Below are positions 50,522 to 60,113 of a stretch of DNA of 64,000 bases, one piece after another. Positions within the stretch are counted from its first letter, which is position 1; each line of letters begins with the position of its first letter. The position numbers and the translations under genes are program-made. Source of the DNA: Hydrogenophaga sp040372165 (lineage in GTDB: Bacteria > Pseudomonadota > Gammaproteobacteria > Burkholderiales > Burkholderiaceae_C); NCBI RefSeq assembly GCF_040372165.1, contig NZ_BAABWG010000001.1, forward strand, positions 744,001-808,000, in the 5' to 3' direction. Under the pieces are notes generated by a model, which ran no database searches, was not told the origin of the DNA, and worked only from the letters and a program-made list of their open reading frames with translations.

Positions 50522-53272
50522 ATGATGTCGCCAGAAGATTCACCACAGTTTGATTTGCCCTTTGCCGGTGCAGCTGCTGCTGTGCCCGAGGTGACAGCTG
50601 TCCCAGGCTATCCGGTGCCAGGCAGTCTGGGGAAAGCACTGGAGCAAGCCTTTGATGTGATCTCTGCCAAGGAGGTGGAGCCGGCAAGAACGCTGGTGTT
50701 GCTTCCATACACACAGTTACTTGAGCCCGCCAGGCGGCTTTGGGCAAGCCTGCATCCAGCCGGCTTTCCTCCCAGGTTTGAGACCACCCGCAGTTGGGCA
50801 ATGGCCACAGGCCCCTACGTTGCCTCGCCCACTGACTGGACGGGTGATGCCGCCCGCGATGCCCTGGTGGCCCAGACGCTGATACGGCAGTCGACCCAGC
50901 AGCGACTGAACGGGACCATGCGCGCCGCTCTTGTTGAAAGGGTACTGGAAGGCTCCAGACAACTGGCGCCTTTGGCCGCTGCCCAGGCCCCTGCCTTGCG
51001 CAGCGGCTGGTCCCAGTCGCACAAGGCGCTGGTTTCTTCTTCCATGCAGAGCCTTTACTGGGAGAGCCTGAGCGCCACTGTGGCTCTGACATGGGTCGGG
51101 CTTTCCTCGTTTGTGACCGACTGGCTCTGGATGCCACAGTCAGGTCCCGGGGTGGGCGCGGACTGTCTGCTGGTGATCCCAGGCCTGCAACATGACCCGT
51201 TGACCCTGGCTTTGGTCAAGCGTTGGGGCGAAGCCGCACTCGTGCTGCCCGGGCTTGCGCCGCGTGCTGCCGAGCTGGTGCCGGCGCAGGTTCGCGCCAT
51301 TTCCTGTGCAGACGTCGACGAGGAGGCGAGGCAGGCTGCAGCCTGCGCCGTGACACACATCAACGCGGGGCGCTCACCCGTGGCGCTCGTGGCCCAGGAC
51401 CGGGTGCTGACCCGGCGGGTGAGCGCGTTGCTCAGTGGTGCGGGGGTTCGGTTGCGCGACGAAACCGGCTGGAAACTGTCGACCACACACGCTGCTGCGC
51501 AGCTGATGGCCTTGTTGCGCGCCGCCCAGTCCTCGGCCAAAGTTGACGATGTGCTCGACTTTCTCAAGCTCTGTGAACCCTCTGCGCCCTGGCTGCTCGA
51601 ATCCATGCCCTTGGCGAACGATAGGGTGGCTGGCGATGACCTGTCTGGTGGGGGAGCGGAGGGCTGGGTGTGTGCCCTGGAGGCGCGCGCTCGCCAGTAC
51701 CAGGTGAGCCGCTGGAGCTCCCTGATCGCCCATCCGGATTTTCAGGACATGCTGCCGTCCGGCTTGATGACGGCCCTTCAGGATTTCTCAGCCCCGAAAC
51801 CACTGGTTCGCTGGCTGGAGGCCATGCACCAATGGCTTGCTGCGACCGGGTGGGAAAAGCGATGGGCAGAGGATGCTGCAGGAGAGAGAGTCATGGCGAG
51901 TCTGCGGCTCGATGGCGACGGCGCCCAGGAGTGGCGGCTGACGCTGGGAGATGAGCTCTTGCCGCAGCGCATGTCACTGGGGGGCTTTACCGCCTGGGTG
52001 AGGCAGGCGCTGGAGAGTGCCACGTTCGTGCCTGGAGATGACCGGCAGGCCCAGGTGGTGGTTCTTCCCATGGCGCAGCTTCCCGGGCGTGTCTTCGCCG
52101 CTTGCGTCATGGCGGGATGCGATGAAGCCCACCTCAGCGCCAGCCCGGATCCGGTGGGCACATGGACCCAGGAGCAGCGAGAGACTTTGGGCCTGCCCGA
52201 CCGGTCCGCGCTGGCCACGCAGGCGCGCGAGGCCTGGCGACACGTGCTAGGGCAGGCCTGGCTGGATGTCCTGTGGAGGACTGCCGAAGGCAGTGAGCAC
52301 CTCGGACCGGCTGTATGGGTGCAGGACTTGCAGACTCAGTTGCGAGAGAGTGGCGTGCCGTCTGTCTCACCGAGTGCATGCCAGCGAATCGAAGTGTTGG
52401 CAGAGGCCGTAGAACGCCAGCCAGCGCCAGAGGCATCAGGGCTGAGGGTACCTCGTGTATCTGCGACGCACTACCAGGATTTGCGGGACTGCCCCTATCG
52501 TTATTTCGCCATTCGGTTGCTGGATCTGCAGCCGGTACAAGAGCTGGAGCAGGCGCCGGGAAAGCGGGAGTGGGGCACGGTGTTGCATGCTGTGCTGCGC
52601 CGATTTCACGAGGAGAGGCGCGATGGCTCCCTAGCGCCGGCAATTGAAGCAGCCAGGCTGGATGAGCTGCTGCTGGACGAAATGTCTCGAGCAGGGCTTG
52701 CATCAGATGGGCAGGCAGGTGAGTTCCACCCATTTGTGGCGGCATGGCCAAGGGTGAGGGATGGTTATCTTGGCTGGCTGTCCAGGACGATGAAAGAAGG
52801 TGGTGGCTCGGAGTTGGTCTTTCAGCAAGGCGAAGCCAGGTTCCAGGGACGAGCAGGCCCTTACGAACTGGTTGGTGTGATCGACCGGATCGATCGCGGG
52901 CCAGATGGGTGCCCATGGGTCATTGACTACAAGACTGGCTCACTGCAAAGCCTGCGAGAAAAGGTGGCTGATCCGACGGAGGACACCCAGACGGCGTTCT
53001 ACGCCGCGCTTCTCGGGAACGAACCCAGGGTGCGAGCCGCCTACCTGTGTGTCTCAGACGCCAGAGATGAAGGGGCCAGGAAGAGGTCAACAACCATGGT
53101 CGAGCAAGCGGATGTGATGGCTGTGCGAGACGATTTGCTGACAGGTATCGCCGCTGACTTGTCGCGCATCGAGGGCGGGCACCCGCTCAAGGCCATGGGT
53201 GAAGGCTCAGTCTGCGATTACTGTCAGGCGCGGGGGCTGTGCCGGCGTGACTTCTGGGAGCAGGTGTCATGA
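50522..53272 (+). CDS. addB: AddB-like PD-(D/E)XK nuclease subunit
   Basis: About 916 aa from ATG 50522 (MMSPED). The C-terminal nuclease has VIDRID...CPWVIDYKTGS and a probable 4Fe-4S site formed by Cys in DLRDCPYRYFAI and CDYCQARGLCRRDFW, as in AddB. The N-terminal region is helicase-like, but I see no intact Walker A, as expected for the inactive helicase of AddB. With AddA it processes double-strand DNA ends for RecA. It overlaps addA by 4 nt. Confidence 0.88.
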   Translation: MMSPEDSPQFDLPFAGAAAAVPEVTAVPGYPVPGSLGKALEQAFDVISAKEVEPARTLVLLPYTQLLEPARRLWASLHPAGFPPRFETTRSWAMATGPYVASPTDWTGDAARDALVAQTLIRQSTQQRLNGTMRAALVERVLEGSRQLAPLAAAQAPALRSGWSQSHKALVSSSMQSLYWESLSATVALTWVGLSSFVTDWLWMPQSGPGVGADCLLVIPGLQHDPLTLALVKRWGEAALVLPGLAPRAAELVPAQVRAISCADVDEEARQAAACAVTHINAGRSPVALVAQDRVLTRRVSALLSGAGVRLRDETGWKLSTTHAAAQLMALLRAAQSSAKVDDVLDFLKLCEPSAPWLLESMPLANDRVAGDDLSGGGAEGWVCALEARARQYQVSRWSSLIAHPDFQDMLPSGLMTALQDFSAPKPLVRWLEAMHQWLAATGWEKRWAEDAAGERVMASLRLDGDGAQEWRLTLGDELLPQRMSLGGFTAWVRQALESATFVPGDDRQAQVVVLPMAQLPGRVFAACVMAGCDEAHLSASPDPVGTWTQEQRETLGLPDRSALATQAREAWRHVLGQAWLDVLWRTAEGSEHLGPAVWVQDLQTQLRESGVPSVSPSACQRIEVLAEAVERQPAPEASGLRVPRVSATHYQDLRDCPYRYFAIRLLDLQPVQELEQAPGKREWGTVLHAVLRRFHEERRDGSLAPAIEAARLDELLLDEMSRAGLASDGQAGEFHPFVAAWPRVRDGYLGWLSRTMKEGGGSELVFQQGEARFQGRAGPYELVGVIDRIDRGPDGCPWVIDYKTGSLQSLREKVADPTEDTQTAFYAALLGNEPRVRAAYLCVSDARDEGARKRSTTMVEQADVMAVRDDLLTGIAADLSRIEGGHPLKAMGEGSVCDYCQARGLCRRDFWEQVS

Positions 53273-56200
53273 AAGAGTCCCTGGCTTATCACGTCAACGG
53301 ACGACTGTCGTCGCCTTCAGATTTCTATGCGATCGCGTGTGACCCCTCGCGCAGTGTGGCTGTGGAGGCCTGTGCGGGCGCCGGCAAGACCTGGATGCTG
53401 GTCTCGCGCATGCTCAGGGCGCTGCTTGAAGGCTGTCCGCCGCAGGATATTCTGGCCATCACATTTACCCGCAAGGCCGCGGGCGAGATGCGCGAGCGGC
53501 TGCAAGACTGGTTGGCGACGTTTTCCGAGGCAGAGCTGGAGAAATGCGAATCGGAGCTGCGAAGTAGAGGCCTGGACGCGGATCAGGCCAGGAAGCTGGC
53601 GCCTGCGTTGAAAGGGCTGCGGGCAAAGGTTCAGACCACTGGCCGGGCGGTGCAGGTTCGAACTTTTCACAGCTGGTTTGCCGCCTTGCTCAAGGCGGCG
53701 CCCCTTTCGCTGTTGCACGACCTGTCGCTGCCAGCCGATTATGAATTACTGGAAGATGAGGCGCCTGCTGTGGCCGTTGCCATGCGCCGGTTCATGGTGC
53801 GAGTGGCCTCTGACCCCGAGCTCAAGCAGGCTTTCGATGACTCGGTGATGACCTTTGGCCGCAGCGCCACGCTCGATGCCCTCGCCAAGACGCTGTCCAA
53901 GCGCGTCGAGTTTGCCCTGGCTGATCGCGAGGGGGTTGTGCAGCGGTCGGTGGGGACTTTTGCCGAGCGGTTTCCTGCTTTGGCAGGGCTGACCGAGCCG
54001 GAGCAGGCACTGATGGGTGATGCATGCCGAGAGCGTTGGCTTGCCAGAGCCCGCATCCTCGGGGCCGAGAAGAACAAGACGCCTCAGACCGCGGCCAACC
54101 AGATCGTCGATGCGTTTGAGCTGCCTGACGAAGCCGGGTACATGTCTCAGCGCCTGGCCATGCTGCGCAGTGCCGTCATGGTGGCCACGGAAGACCGGAT
54201 CACCAAAAACCTCGAGAAGTTCGACGCAGCGCTTGAGGCCGAAGCGGAGTTGCAGCCGATACTTGCGGCGGTGCGCCAGCATGCGGCGTGGCGCCACCAG
54301 CAGCGCATGATGACCCTGGCACGGTCCTTGATTGATATCTATGCCCAGGTCAAGCGTGACCACGGATGGGTCGACATGAGCGATGTGGAGCTCGCGGCCA
54401 GCCGTTTGCTGACGGATCCTGAGCTGTCGGGCTGGCTTCAGCAACGATTGGACGCCCAGGTGCGGCATTTGCTCATTGACGAGTTTCAGGACACCAACCC
54501 TCTGCAGTGGCAGACCTTGTATGGCTGGTTGTCCGGGTATGCGGGTGCGGGTGCAGGCCAGCAAGCCCCAAGTGTGTTTCTCGTGGGAGATCCCAAACAG
54601 TCCATTTACCGCTTCAGGCGGGCCGAGCCACAAGTGTTCCTGGCGGCCCAGCGGTTTGTTGTCGAGGCGCTGGAGGGGGCGGTGCTCAGTTGCGACCACA
54701 CAAGACGGTGTGCGAGCGGGGTGGTCGCAACGTTGAATTCCGTGATGGCGCAGGCTGAACTCGATACTGGCTATCAGGGGTTTCGTGCACACACGACGGG
54801 CAGCGAATCGGAGGGCGAAGTCCTTTGCTTTGCACCACTGGAAGCCGAAAAGGGCGACGCACACCAGGACGAAGGTGAGGCCGATGATTCGCACAGCCAT
54901 GGACAGGAGTGGCGAGACAGCCTCAATGTGCCCAGGCGTGAGGTGGAAGCCTCGGTGGCGGCGTTGGAGGGCGAGCGGGTCGCAAAGTGGATTCACCAGA
55001 GGATGGTGATCGAAGGGAGGCCTCCGGAAAGCTTCATGGTGCTTTCCCGTCGGCGCAGTCGGCTCGCTGGTGTGGATGCGGCCCTGCGAGCGCTTCACAT
55101 TCCCAGTGAGCAACCTGAGAAAAACGGGCTTGCCGACTTGCCCGCTGCGCAAGACGTGTTGGCGCTGCTGGATGCACTCGTTTCCCCCGGCCATGACCTT
55201 TCCCTGGCAAGAGCATTGCGTTCGCCTTTGTTCGGGTGGGACGACAGCGCTCTCACAGCTCTGGCACTGCGTGTTCAAAGCCCATCGGGCAACTCCTTCG
55301 AACCGGCCACTTCGGAGAAGGTGCGCTGGTGGGCCGCTTTGCAAAGATGGTCCCGCTCCGAAGGTGCTCCCGCCTGGGCGGTCGACTCGGCGCGACGTCT
55401 GCAGAGGTACCAGCAGTGGGCGCAGGCGCTGCCGCCACATGACGTTCTTTCGCTGATTTTTTCCGATTCGGACGTTTATGCAGCCTATGCTCGCCGCTCG
55501 GAGGCTGCCACGGTCCCCGCCATACATGCACAGCTACAGGCCATGCTTGGCGAGGCGCTGGCGTTCGAAGGTGGGCGCTACCTGAGCGTGTACCGGTTTG
55601 TGCACCAGATGCGCCAAACCAATCCCACGATGAGCTCCACCGCCCAGACGGGGGCCGTGCGCCTTCTGACGATTCACGGTGCCAAAGGCCTTGAGGCTCA
55701 CACCGTGGTCCTGATGGACACAGATGCTGCGCCACCCAGGGCCAACACGATGGACGTGCTGGTGGACTGGCCCGGGGAGAGTCCGCATCCGGTCCAGCTG
55801 GTGTTTCTGGCCAGTGAAAAGCACCCGCCAGTGTGTTCGGAAGACCTTCTGGCCACGGAGCAACAGGCCAGGGGGCTGGAAGAACTCAATGCCCTCTATG
55901 TGGCACTCACGCGCGCCGAGGAGCGGCTGGTGATATCCAGCGTTCAATCCCGGCGCAAGAGTGCAACGGTACCGAGCTGGTATGCACGCCTTGCGCCACA
56001 TGGTGAGCCAGCCGAGCTGGTCGACGACACTCCGATGCGGGCAGTCGGCGAGGACGGACAGGTAGCGAAGGAGAAGCTCGAGAACGAGAAGGACCCGCAC
56101 CGACACCTTCTGTGGGCGCTGCCAGATCTGACAGCTGTTGTGGAAGCGGAGGCTGCCCTGATGTCGGCGGAGGAAACCGGCAAAGCGTCTCAGTCGGACG

Positions 56201-56733
56201 GGACTGCAGAAGCCGCAGAGCGAGAGCGAACGGCGGCTATGGGTCAGGCCCTCCATCGGGCGCTGCAGTGGGTTCCGACTCCGTCCAAAGGTTTCGAGTG
56301 GGACGAGCGACACTGGACGGCTGTTCGCCGCGAGTTTGGCGTTCAACCGGCTGACATGCCCCATGTCCGCCAGATGGCAGCTGCCATGATTGGAGGGGAG
56401 GCTGCATGGGCCTGGGACGATCAGGCGGTGGACTTCGCCGCCAACGAAATGGAGCTCAGGGATGCGGGCGCAGTGGTGCGCCTGGATCGGCTGGTCAAAC
56501 GCCGCGGAACGAATGAATGGTGGGTGCTTGACTACAAGAGCGCCTTGCGGCCCGAGTCATCAGAGAGCTTGAGGGGGCAGCTGAACCGGTATCGGGTGCT
56601 GGTTCAGGTCGCCAAGCCCGGCGCTGCGGTGCGGGCAGGCTTTGTGAACGCGAAGGGGCGGCTGATAGAGCTGACCGACAGCGGTGGCGAAGAAGCCATG
56701 GCCGGCAGAAAAGAAAAGGGTGACGAGCCTTGA
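53269..56733 (+). CDS. addA: AddA-like helicase-nuclease (UvrD family)
   Basis: 1154 aa. SF1 helicase motifs: Walker A GAGKT at residues 37-41, ITFTRKAAGEMRERL, DEFQDTNPLQW, VGDPKQSIYRFRRAEP, LLTIHGAKGLEAHTVVLMD and NALYVALTRAEERLVIS. The C-terminal PD-(D/E)XK nuclease has AVVRLDRLVKR ... WWVLDYKS. This is the motor and nuclease subunit of the AddAB end-resection complex. Confidence 0.92.
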   Translation: MKESLAYHVNGRLSSPSDFYAIACDPSRSVAVEACAGAGKTWMLVSRMLRALLEGCPPQDILAITFTRKAAGEMRERLQDWLATFSEAELEKCESELRSRGLDADQARKLAPALKGLRAKVQTTGRAVQVRTFHSWFAALLKAAPLSLLHDLSLPADYELLEDEAPAVAVAMRRFMVRVASDPELKQAFDDSVMTFGRSATLDALAKTLSKRVEFALADREGVVQRSVGTFAERFPALAGLTEPEQALMGDACRERWLARARILGAEKNKTPQTAANQIVDAFELPDEAGYMSQRLAMLRSAVMVATEDRITKNLEKFDAALEAEAELQPILAAVRQHAAWRHQQRMMTLARSLIDIYAQVKRDHGWVDMSDVELAASRLLTDPELSGWLQQRLDAQVRHLLIDEFQDTNPLQWQTLYGWLSGYAGAGAGQQAPSVFLVGDPKQSIYRFRRAEPQVFLAAQRFVVEALEGAVLSCDHTRRCASGVVATLNSVMAQAELDTGYQGFRAHTTGSESEGEVLCFAPLEAEKGDAHQDEGEADDSHSHGQEWRDSLNVPRREVEASVAALEGERVAKWIHQRMVIEGRPPESFMVLSRRRSRLAGVDAALRALHIPSEQPEKNGLADLPAAQDVLALLDALVSPGHDLSLARALRSPLFGWDDSALTALALRVQSPSGNSFEPATSEKVRWWAALQRWSRSEGAPAWAVDSARRLQRYQQWAQALPPHDVLSLIFSDSDVYAAYARRSEAATVPAIHAQLQAMLGEALAFEGGRYLSVYRFVHQMRQTNPTMSSTAQTGAVRLLTIHGAKGLEAHTVVLMDTDAAPPRANTMDVLVDWPGESPHPVQLVFLASEKHPPVCSEDLLATEQQARGLEELNALYVALTRAEERLVISSVQSRRKSATVPSWYARLAPHGEPAELVDDTPMRAVGEDGQVAKEKLENEKDPHRHLLWALPDLTAVVEAEAALMSAEETGKASQSDGTAEAAERERTAAMGQALHRALQWVPTPSKGFEWDERHWTAVRREFGVQPADMPHVRQMAAAMIGGEAAWAWDDQAVDFAANEMELRDAGAVVRLDRLVKRRGTNEWWVLDYKSALRPESSESLRGQLNRYRVLVQVAKPGAAVRAGFVNAKGRLIELTDSGGEEAMAGRKEKGDEP

Positions 56734-56845
56734 CCCCGGCACTGACGCCACAGTTAGGGCTGCTTGGTTCCCCACCTGACCCGGTTGGCTGCTTTGCCAT
56801 GCGGGAAGGCCCGTCACCCACTATTGTAGGCGATGCGGGACTCCG

Positions 56846-56881
56846 GTGACGGACAGTTCGCTTCCCGTAGAATCCTTTTCC
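56846..56881 (+). promoter_or_regulatory. Candidate dnaX promoter close to the start codon
   Basis: GTGACG at 56846-56851, a 16-nt spacer and TAGAAT at 56868-56873, then eight bases to the ATG at 56882. No Shine-Dalgarno is present, so a leaderless or nearly leaderless mRNA is expected. Confidence 0.5.
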
Positions 56882-58882
56882 ATGTCCTACGTCGTTCTTG
56901 CCCGCAAGTACCGGCCCCGCATCTTCAGCGAGATGGTGGGGCAGGAGCACGTTGTGCAGGCTTTGACCAATGCGCTGGAGACCCAGCGTCTGCACCACGC
57001 CTACCTGTTCACAGGGACGCGAGGGGTGGGCAAGACCACGGTCTCGCGGATTCTGGCCAAGTCGCTCAACTGCGTGGGACCGGACGGGCAAGGTGGCATC
57101 ACCGCTGAGCCTTGTGGGGTTTGCCAGGCCTGTACCGATATCGATTCGGGCCGATTTGTGGACTACACCGAGCTGGATGCCGCGTCCAACCGTGGCGTTG
57201 AAGAAGTGCAGTCTTTGCTGGAGCAGGCGGTCTACAAACCGGTGCAGGGGCGCTTCAAGGTCTTCATGATCGACGAGGTGCACATGCTCACCAACCATGC
57301 GTTCAATGCCATGTTGAAAACGCTGGAAGAGCCGCCTGAGTATCTGAAATTTGTGCTGGCGACGACGGATCCGCAAAAAGTACCAGTGACGGTGCTCTCT
57401 CGCTGCCTGCAGTTCAACTTGCGCCCCATGGCGCCAGAAACGGTCAGCGAGCATCTGCAGAGCGTTCTGCAGGCGGAGTCGGTGAACGCCGACCCGACAT
57501 CTTTGCGACTGATTGCCCGCGCTGCGCGTGGCTCCATGCGAGATGCGCTGTCGCTGACCGACCAGGCGATTGCCTTTGGCGGCGGGCAGCTCCAGGATGC
57601 AACCGTGCGCCAGATGCTGGGGGCGGTGGATCGGACCTATGTCTTCCGCCTGATCGAAGCTCTGGCCGCCTCGGACGGTGCTGGAGTGGTCGGGACTGTG
57701 GATACCCTTCGGGACAATGGCCTGAATGCGGCTTCCACCCTTGAGGAACTGGTGACGGTATTGCAGCGCATGGCAGTGAGTCAGGCTGTGCCAGCTTCCC
57801 AGCGAACCGAGGACAGCTCGGACCCGGATCAGGCCGAAATCGACCGGCTGGCCGACTTGCTGCCAAGCGACGAAACGCAATTGCTCTACAGCATGTGTCT
57901 GCATGGCCGAGGCGAACTGGGGCTGGCTCCCGATGAATACGCGGCCCTGACCATGGTGTTGCTGCGTTTGCTGGCCTTCAAGCCTGCCGGCAACGTCGCC
58001 ACCACGGAAAAAAAAACTCTGAAACCGGCCACTGAGCCGGTCAGAACGGCTCCGGTAGCGCCTGAAAGAGCGCCCGCGGCACTTCCCGCCAGCGCACGGC
58101 CACCGGAAAACCTGCCTTCGAATGCGCCCGCTCTTGCTCAGCGGAAGGCGCCTGTGCCGGCCGACCCGCCGCCTGCAGTGAGTGCTTCATCATCTGCTCC
58201 GCCCTGGGAAGACATGGGGTCAGACGTGATCTCCGAGGCTGAAATGGAGGATGACGCCGCCTTGATGGGGCGCCAAAACCATGGCAGTGGCCAGGTGGTG
58301 GCTGTTCCGGTTCGCCGGCACCCACCCGAGCACCCGCCTGGAGCGGCTGCCGACGCGGATCAGAGAGTCAGGTCGCTACCCGTCAGAGATGAGGCGGATA
58401 GACAGCAGCGTGCCGAGAAACGCAGTGGCCCTTCTGATAGCGGGGTGACCCGAGCGCAAAAACTTCGCCCGACGGACGAGGGCGCGTTCTGGTTTGCATT
58501 GGTCAGCGAGTTGGCAGCAGCTGAAGCCATCACGGCGCTGGTGCGGCAACTGGCTTTGCAGTCCCAGCTGGTGGCCAGGGATACCGACCAATGGCATCTG
58601 CGGATCGAGAACGGTTCATTGAACAACACCAATGCCCGGGAGCGGCTCTGTGCTGCACTGGCTGGCGCAGGTCATGCAGTGCGCCTGACGATTGAGATCG
58701 GACCTGTGCACGACAGCCCTTCGCTTCGACAGGAGGCGCAAGCTGCCGCACGGTTGGAAGAGGCCGAGCGGGTCTTCAGGGATGATCCGTTCGTTCAGCG
58801 CATGATGCGTGACTTTGGCGGCAAAATTGTGCCTGGGTCGCTCAAGGCTGCGGCTGATGGGCCTGATGGGCGCGTGGCATGA
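56882..58882 (+). CDS. dnaX: DNA polymerase III tau (and predicted gamma) subunit
   Basis: 666 aa from ATG 56882 (MSYVVLARKYRP, the conserved start); the frame from 56846 adds 12 unconserved residues. Walker A GTRGVGKT at 45-52, zinc module CGVCQAC, DEVHML, EEPPEYLKFVLATTDPQKVPVTVLSRC. The region after residue ~370 is a variable Pro/Ala linker, followed by the tau C-terminal domain (GAFWFALVSELAAAEAITALVRQLALQS). An A9 run at codons 376-379 precedes a hairpin, suggesting frameshifting to a shorter product. Followed by ybaB and recR. Confidence 0.96.
   Translation: MSYVVLARKYRPRIFSEMVGQEHVVQALTNALETQRLHHAYLFTGTRGVGKTTVSRILAKSLNCVGPDGQGGITAEPCGVCQACTDIDSGRFVDYTELDAASNRGVEEVQSLLEQAVYKPVQGRFKVFMIDEVHMLTNHAFNAMLKTLEEPPEYLKFVLATTDPQKVPVTVLSRCLQFNLRPMAPETVSEHLQSVLQAESVNADPTSLRLIARAARGSMRDALSLTDQAIAFGGGQLQDATVRQMLGAVDRTYVFRLIEALAASDGAGVVGTVDTLRDNGLNAASTLEELVTVLQRMAVSQAVPASQRTEDSSDPDQAEIDRLADLLPSDETQLLYSMCLHGRGELGLAPDEYAALTMVLLRLLAFKPAGNVATTEKKTLKPATEPVRTAPVAPERAPAALPASARPPENLPSNAPALAQRKAPVPADPPPAVSASSSAPPWEDMGSDVISEAEMEDDAALMGRQNHGSGQVVAVPVRRHPPEHPPGAAADADQRVRSLPVRDEADRQQRAEKRSGPSDSGVTRAQKLRPTDEGAFWFALVSELAAAEAITALVRQLALQSQLVARDTDQWHLRIENGSLNNTNARERLCAALAGAGHAVRLTIEIGPVHDSPSLRQEAQAAARLEEAERVFRDDPFVQRMMRDFGGKIVPGSLKAAADGPDGRVA
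58008..58041 (+). promoter_or_regulatory. Predicted dnaX frameshift/slippage site (A9 plus hairpin)
   Basis: Nine A at 58008-58016 cover Glu-Lys-Lys codons. Seven nt later a hairpin forms: ACCGGC (58024-58029), loop CACTGA, GCCGGT (58036-58041). A -1 shift adds six codons and stops at TGA 58033-58035; a shift to the other frame stops at TGA 58020-58022. Either gives a product of about 380 residues, like gamma. Confidence 0.6.
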
Positions 58883-58971
58883 ACTGACTTGCCATCCGTC
58901 CTCGTCTTCGCAGCACAAGCTTGCGATTCTTGTTTTCGTTTTCGTATCAACTGGTATCCACAAGGAAGCAC

Positions 58972-59304
58972 ATGTTCAACAAAGGACAACTCGCCGGCCT
59001 CATGAAGCAGGCCCAGGCCATGCAGGACAACCTGAAGAAAGCCCAGGACGAGCTGGCCACCATCGAGGTGGAAGGCGAGGCCGGAGCGGGCCTGGTCAAG
59101 GTACTCATGACCTGCAAACACGACGTCAAACGGGTGACCATTGACCCCAGCCTGCTCGAAGATGACAAGGACATGCTCGAAGACCTGGTTGCTGCGGCGT
59201 TCAATGCCGCCGTGCGCAAGGCAGAAGAGACTTCCAACGAAAAGATGGGCAAGCTCACGGCCGGCATGCCTGGACTGCCAGGCGGGATGAAGTTCCCATT
59301 CTGA
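58972..59304 (+). CDS. ybaB: YbaB/EbfC nucleoid-associated protein
   Basis: 110 aa from ATG 58972 (MFNKGQLAGLMKQAQAMQDNLKKAQDELA), with AAGGA upstream. Typical small dimeric DNA-binding protein with helix-strand core (VLMTCKHDVKRVTIDPSLL) and a Gly/Pro-rich end. It lies between dnaX and recR, the usual order. Confidence 0.96.
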   Translation: MFNKGQLAGLMKQAQAMQDNLKKAQDELATIEVEGEAGAGLVKVLMTCKHDVKRVTIDPSLLEDDKDMLEDLVAAAFNAAVRKAEETSNEKMGKLTAGMPGLPGGMKFPF

Positions 59305-59337
59305 TGTTCCGGGAGACCGGGGCTGCCCGGAGGACCT

Positions 59338-59940
59338 ATGGCCGATAACCAGTCGCTTGAGCGGCTGATTCAGGCGCTGCGGCGTTTGCCAGGTGTTGGC
59401 GTCCGGTCGGCACAGAGAATGGCTTTCCATATGCTCCAGCACGACCGGGAGGGCGCGCGCGCACTGGCTTCCGCGCTCGAAGGGGCCGTGGACCAGGTGC
59501 AGCACTGTGCGCAATGCCATACCTTCACTGAGGCTGAGGTCTGTGCCACCTGCCTCGATCCCCGCCGTGACCACAGCCAGCTCTGTGTGGTGGAAACCCC
59601 GGCAGACCAGTCGGCGCTGGAGCGCACCGGGGCTTACAAGGGTGTGTACTTTGTGCTCCAGGGCAAACTTAGCCCAATGGACAACATCGGCCCTCGGGAC
59701 ATCGGCCTCGACAAGCTTTTCGACCGGATCGATGGCGTGGTGGGTGCGGAGCCCATCAGAGAAGTGATTCTCGCGACGAACTTCACCGCTGAGGGCGAAA
59801 CCACTGCCCACGTAATCCAGCAGGGCCTCAAACAACGTGGCGTAAAAGTCACACGGCTGGCGCGGGGAGTGCCTGTCGGCAGCGAGCTTGAATACGTCGA
59901 TCTGGGCACCATTGCCCATGCCCTGGTCGATCGCCGTTGA
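59338..59940 (+). CDS. recR: Recombination mediator RecR
   Basis: 200 aa. N-terminal helix-hairpin-helix (RRLPGVGVRSAQRMAFHML), Cys4 zinc finger (CAQCHTFTEAEVCATC), Toprim domain (LCVVETPADQSALERTGAYKGVYFVLQGKLSPMDNIGPRDIGL) and Walker-B-like C-terminus. Acts with RecF/RecO to load RecA at gaps. Confidence 0.97.
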   Translation: MADNQSLERLIQALRRLPGVGVRSAQRMAFHMLQHDREGARALASALEGAVDQVQHCAQCHTFTEAEVCATCLDPRRDHSQLCVVETPADQSALERTGAYKGVYFVLQGKLSPMDNIGPRDIGLDKLFDRIDGVVGAEPIREVILATNFTAEGETTAHVIQQGLKQRGVKVTRLARGVPVGSELEYVDLGTIAHALVDRR

Positions 59941-60113
59941 GCTGTAGCGAATTGCGACGAAATGCCTCGGTACAAACCCGTTTGGGATAGGCCCTGATTC
60001 CCAACCGTTGACCACACCGTTAGCTTTGAGTCTGACGCATTCGGTGAATGCGTTGTCGGAGCGTGGCAGTGCCCGTGCTCCTGGCCAATAGGTCATCAAC
60101 GGAAGGGGCGGAT

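Noticed and set aside
53746..55527. 593-codon minus-strand frame opposite addA
   Set aside because: Shadow of the helicase gene; composition is atypical and no family is visible.
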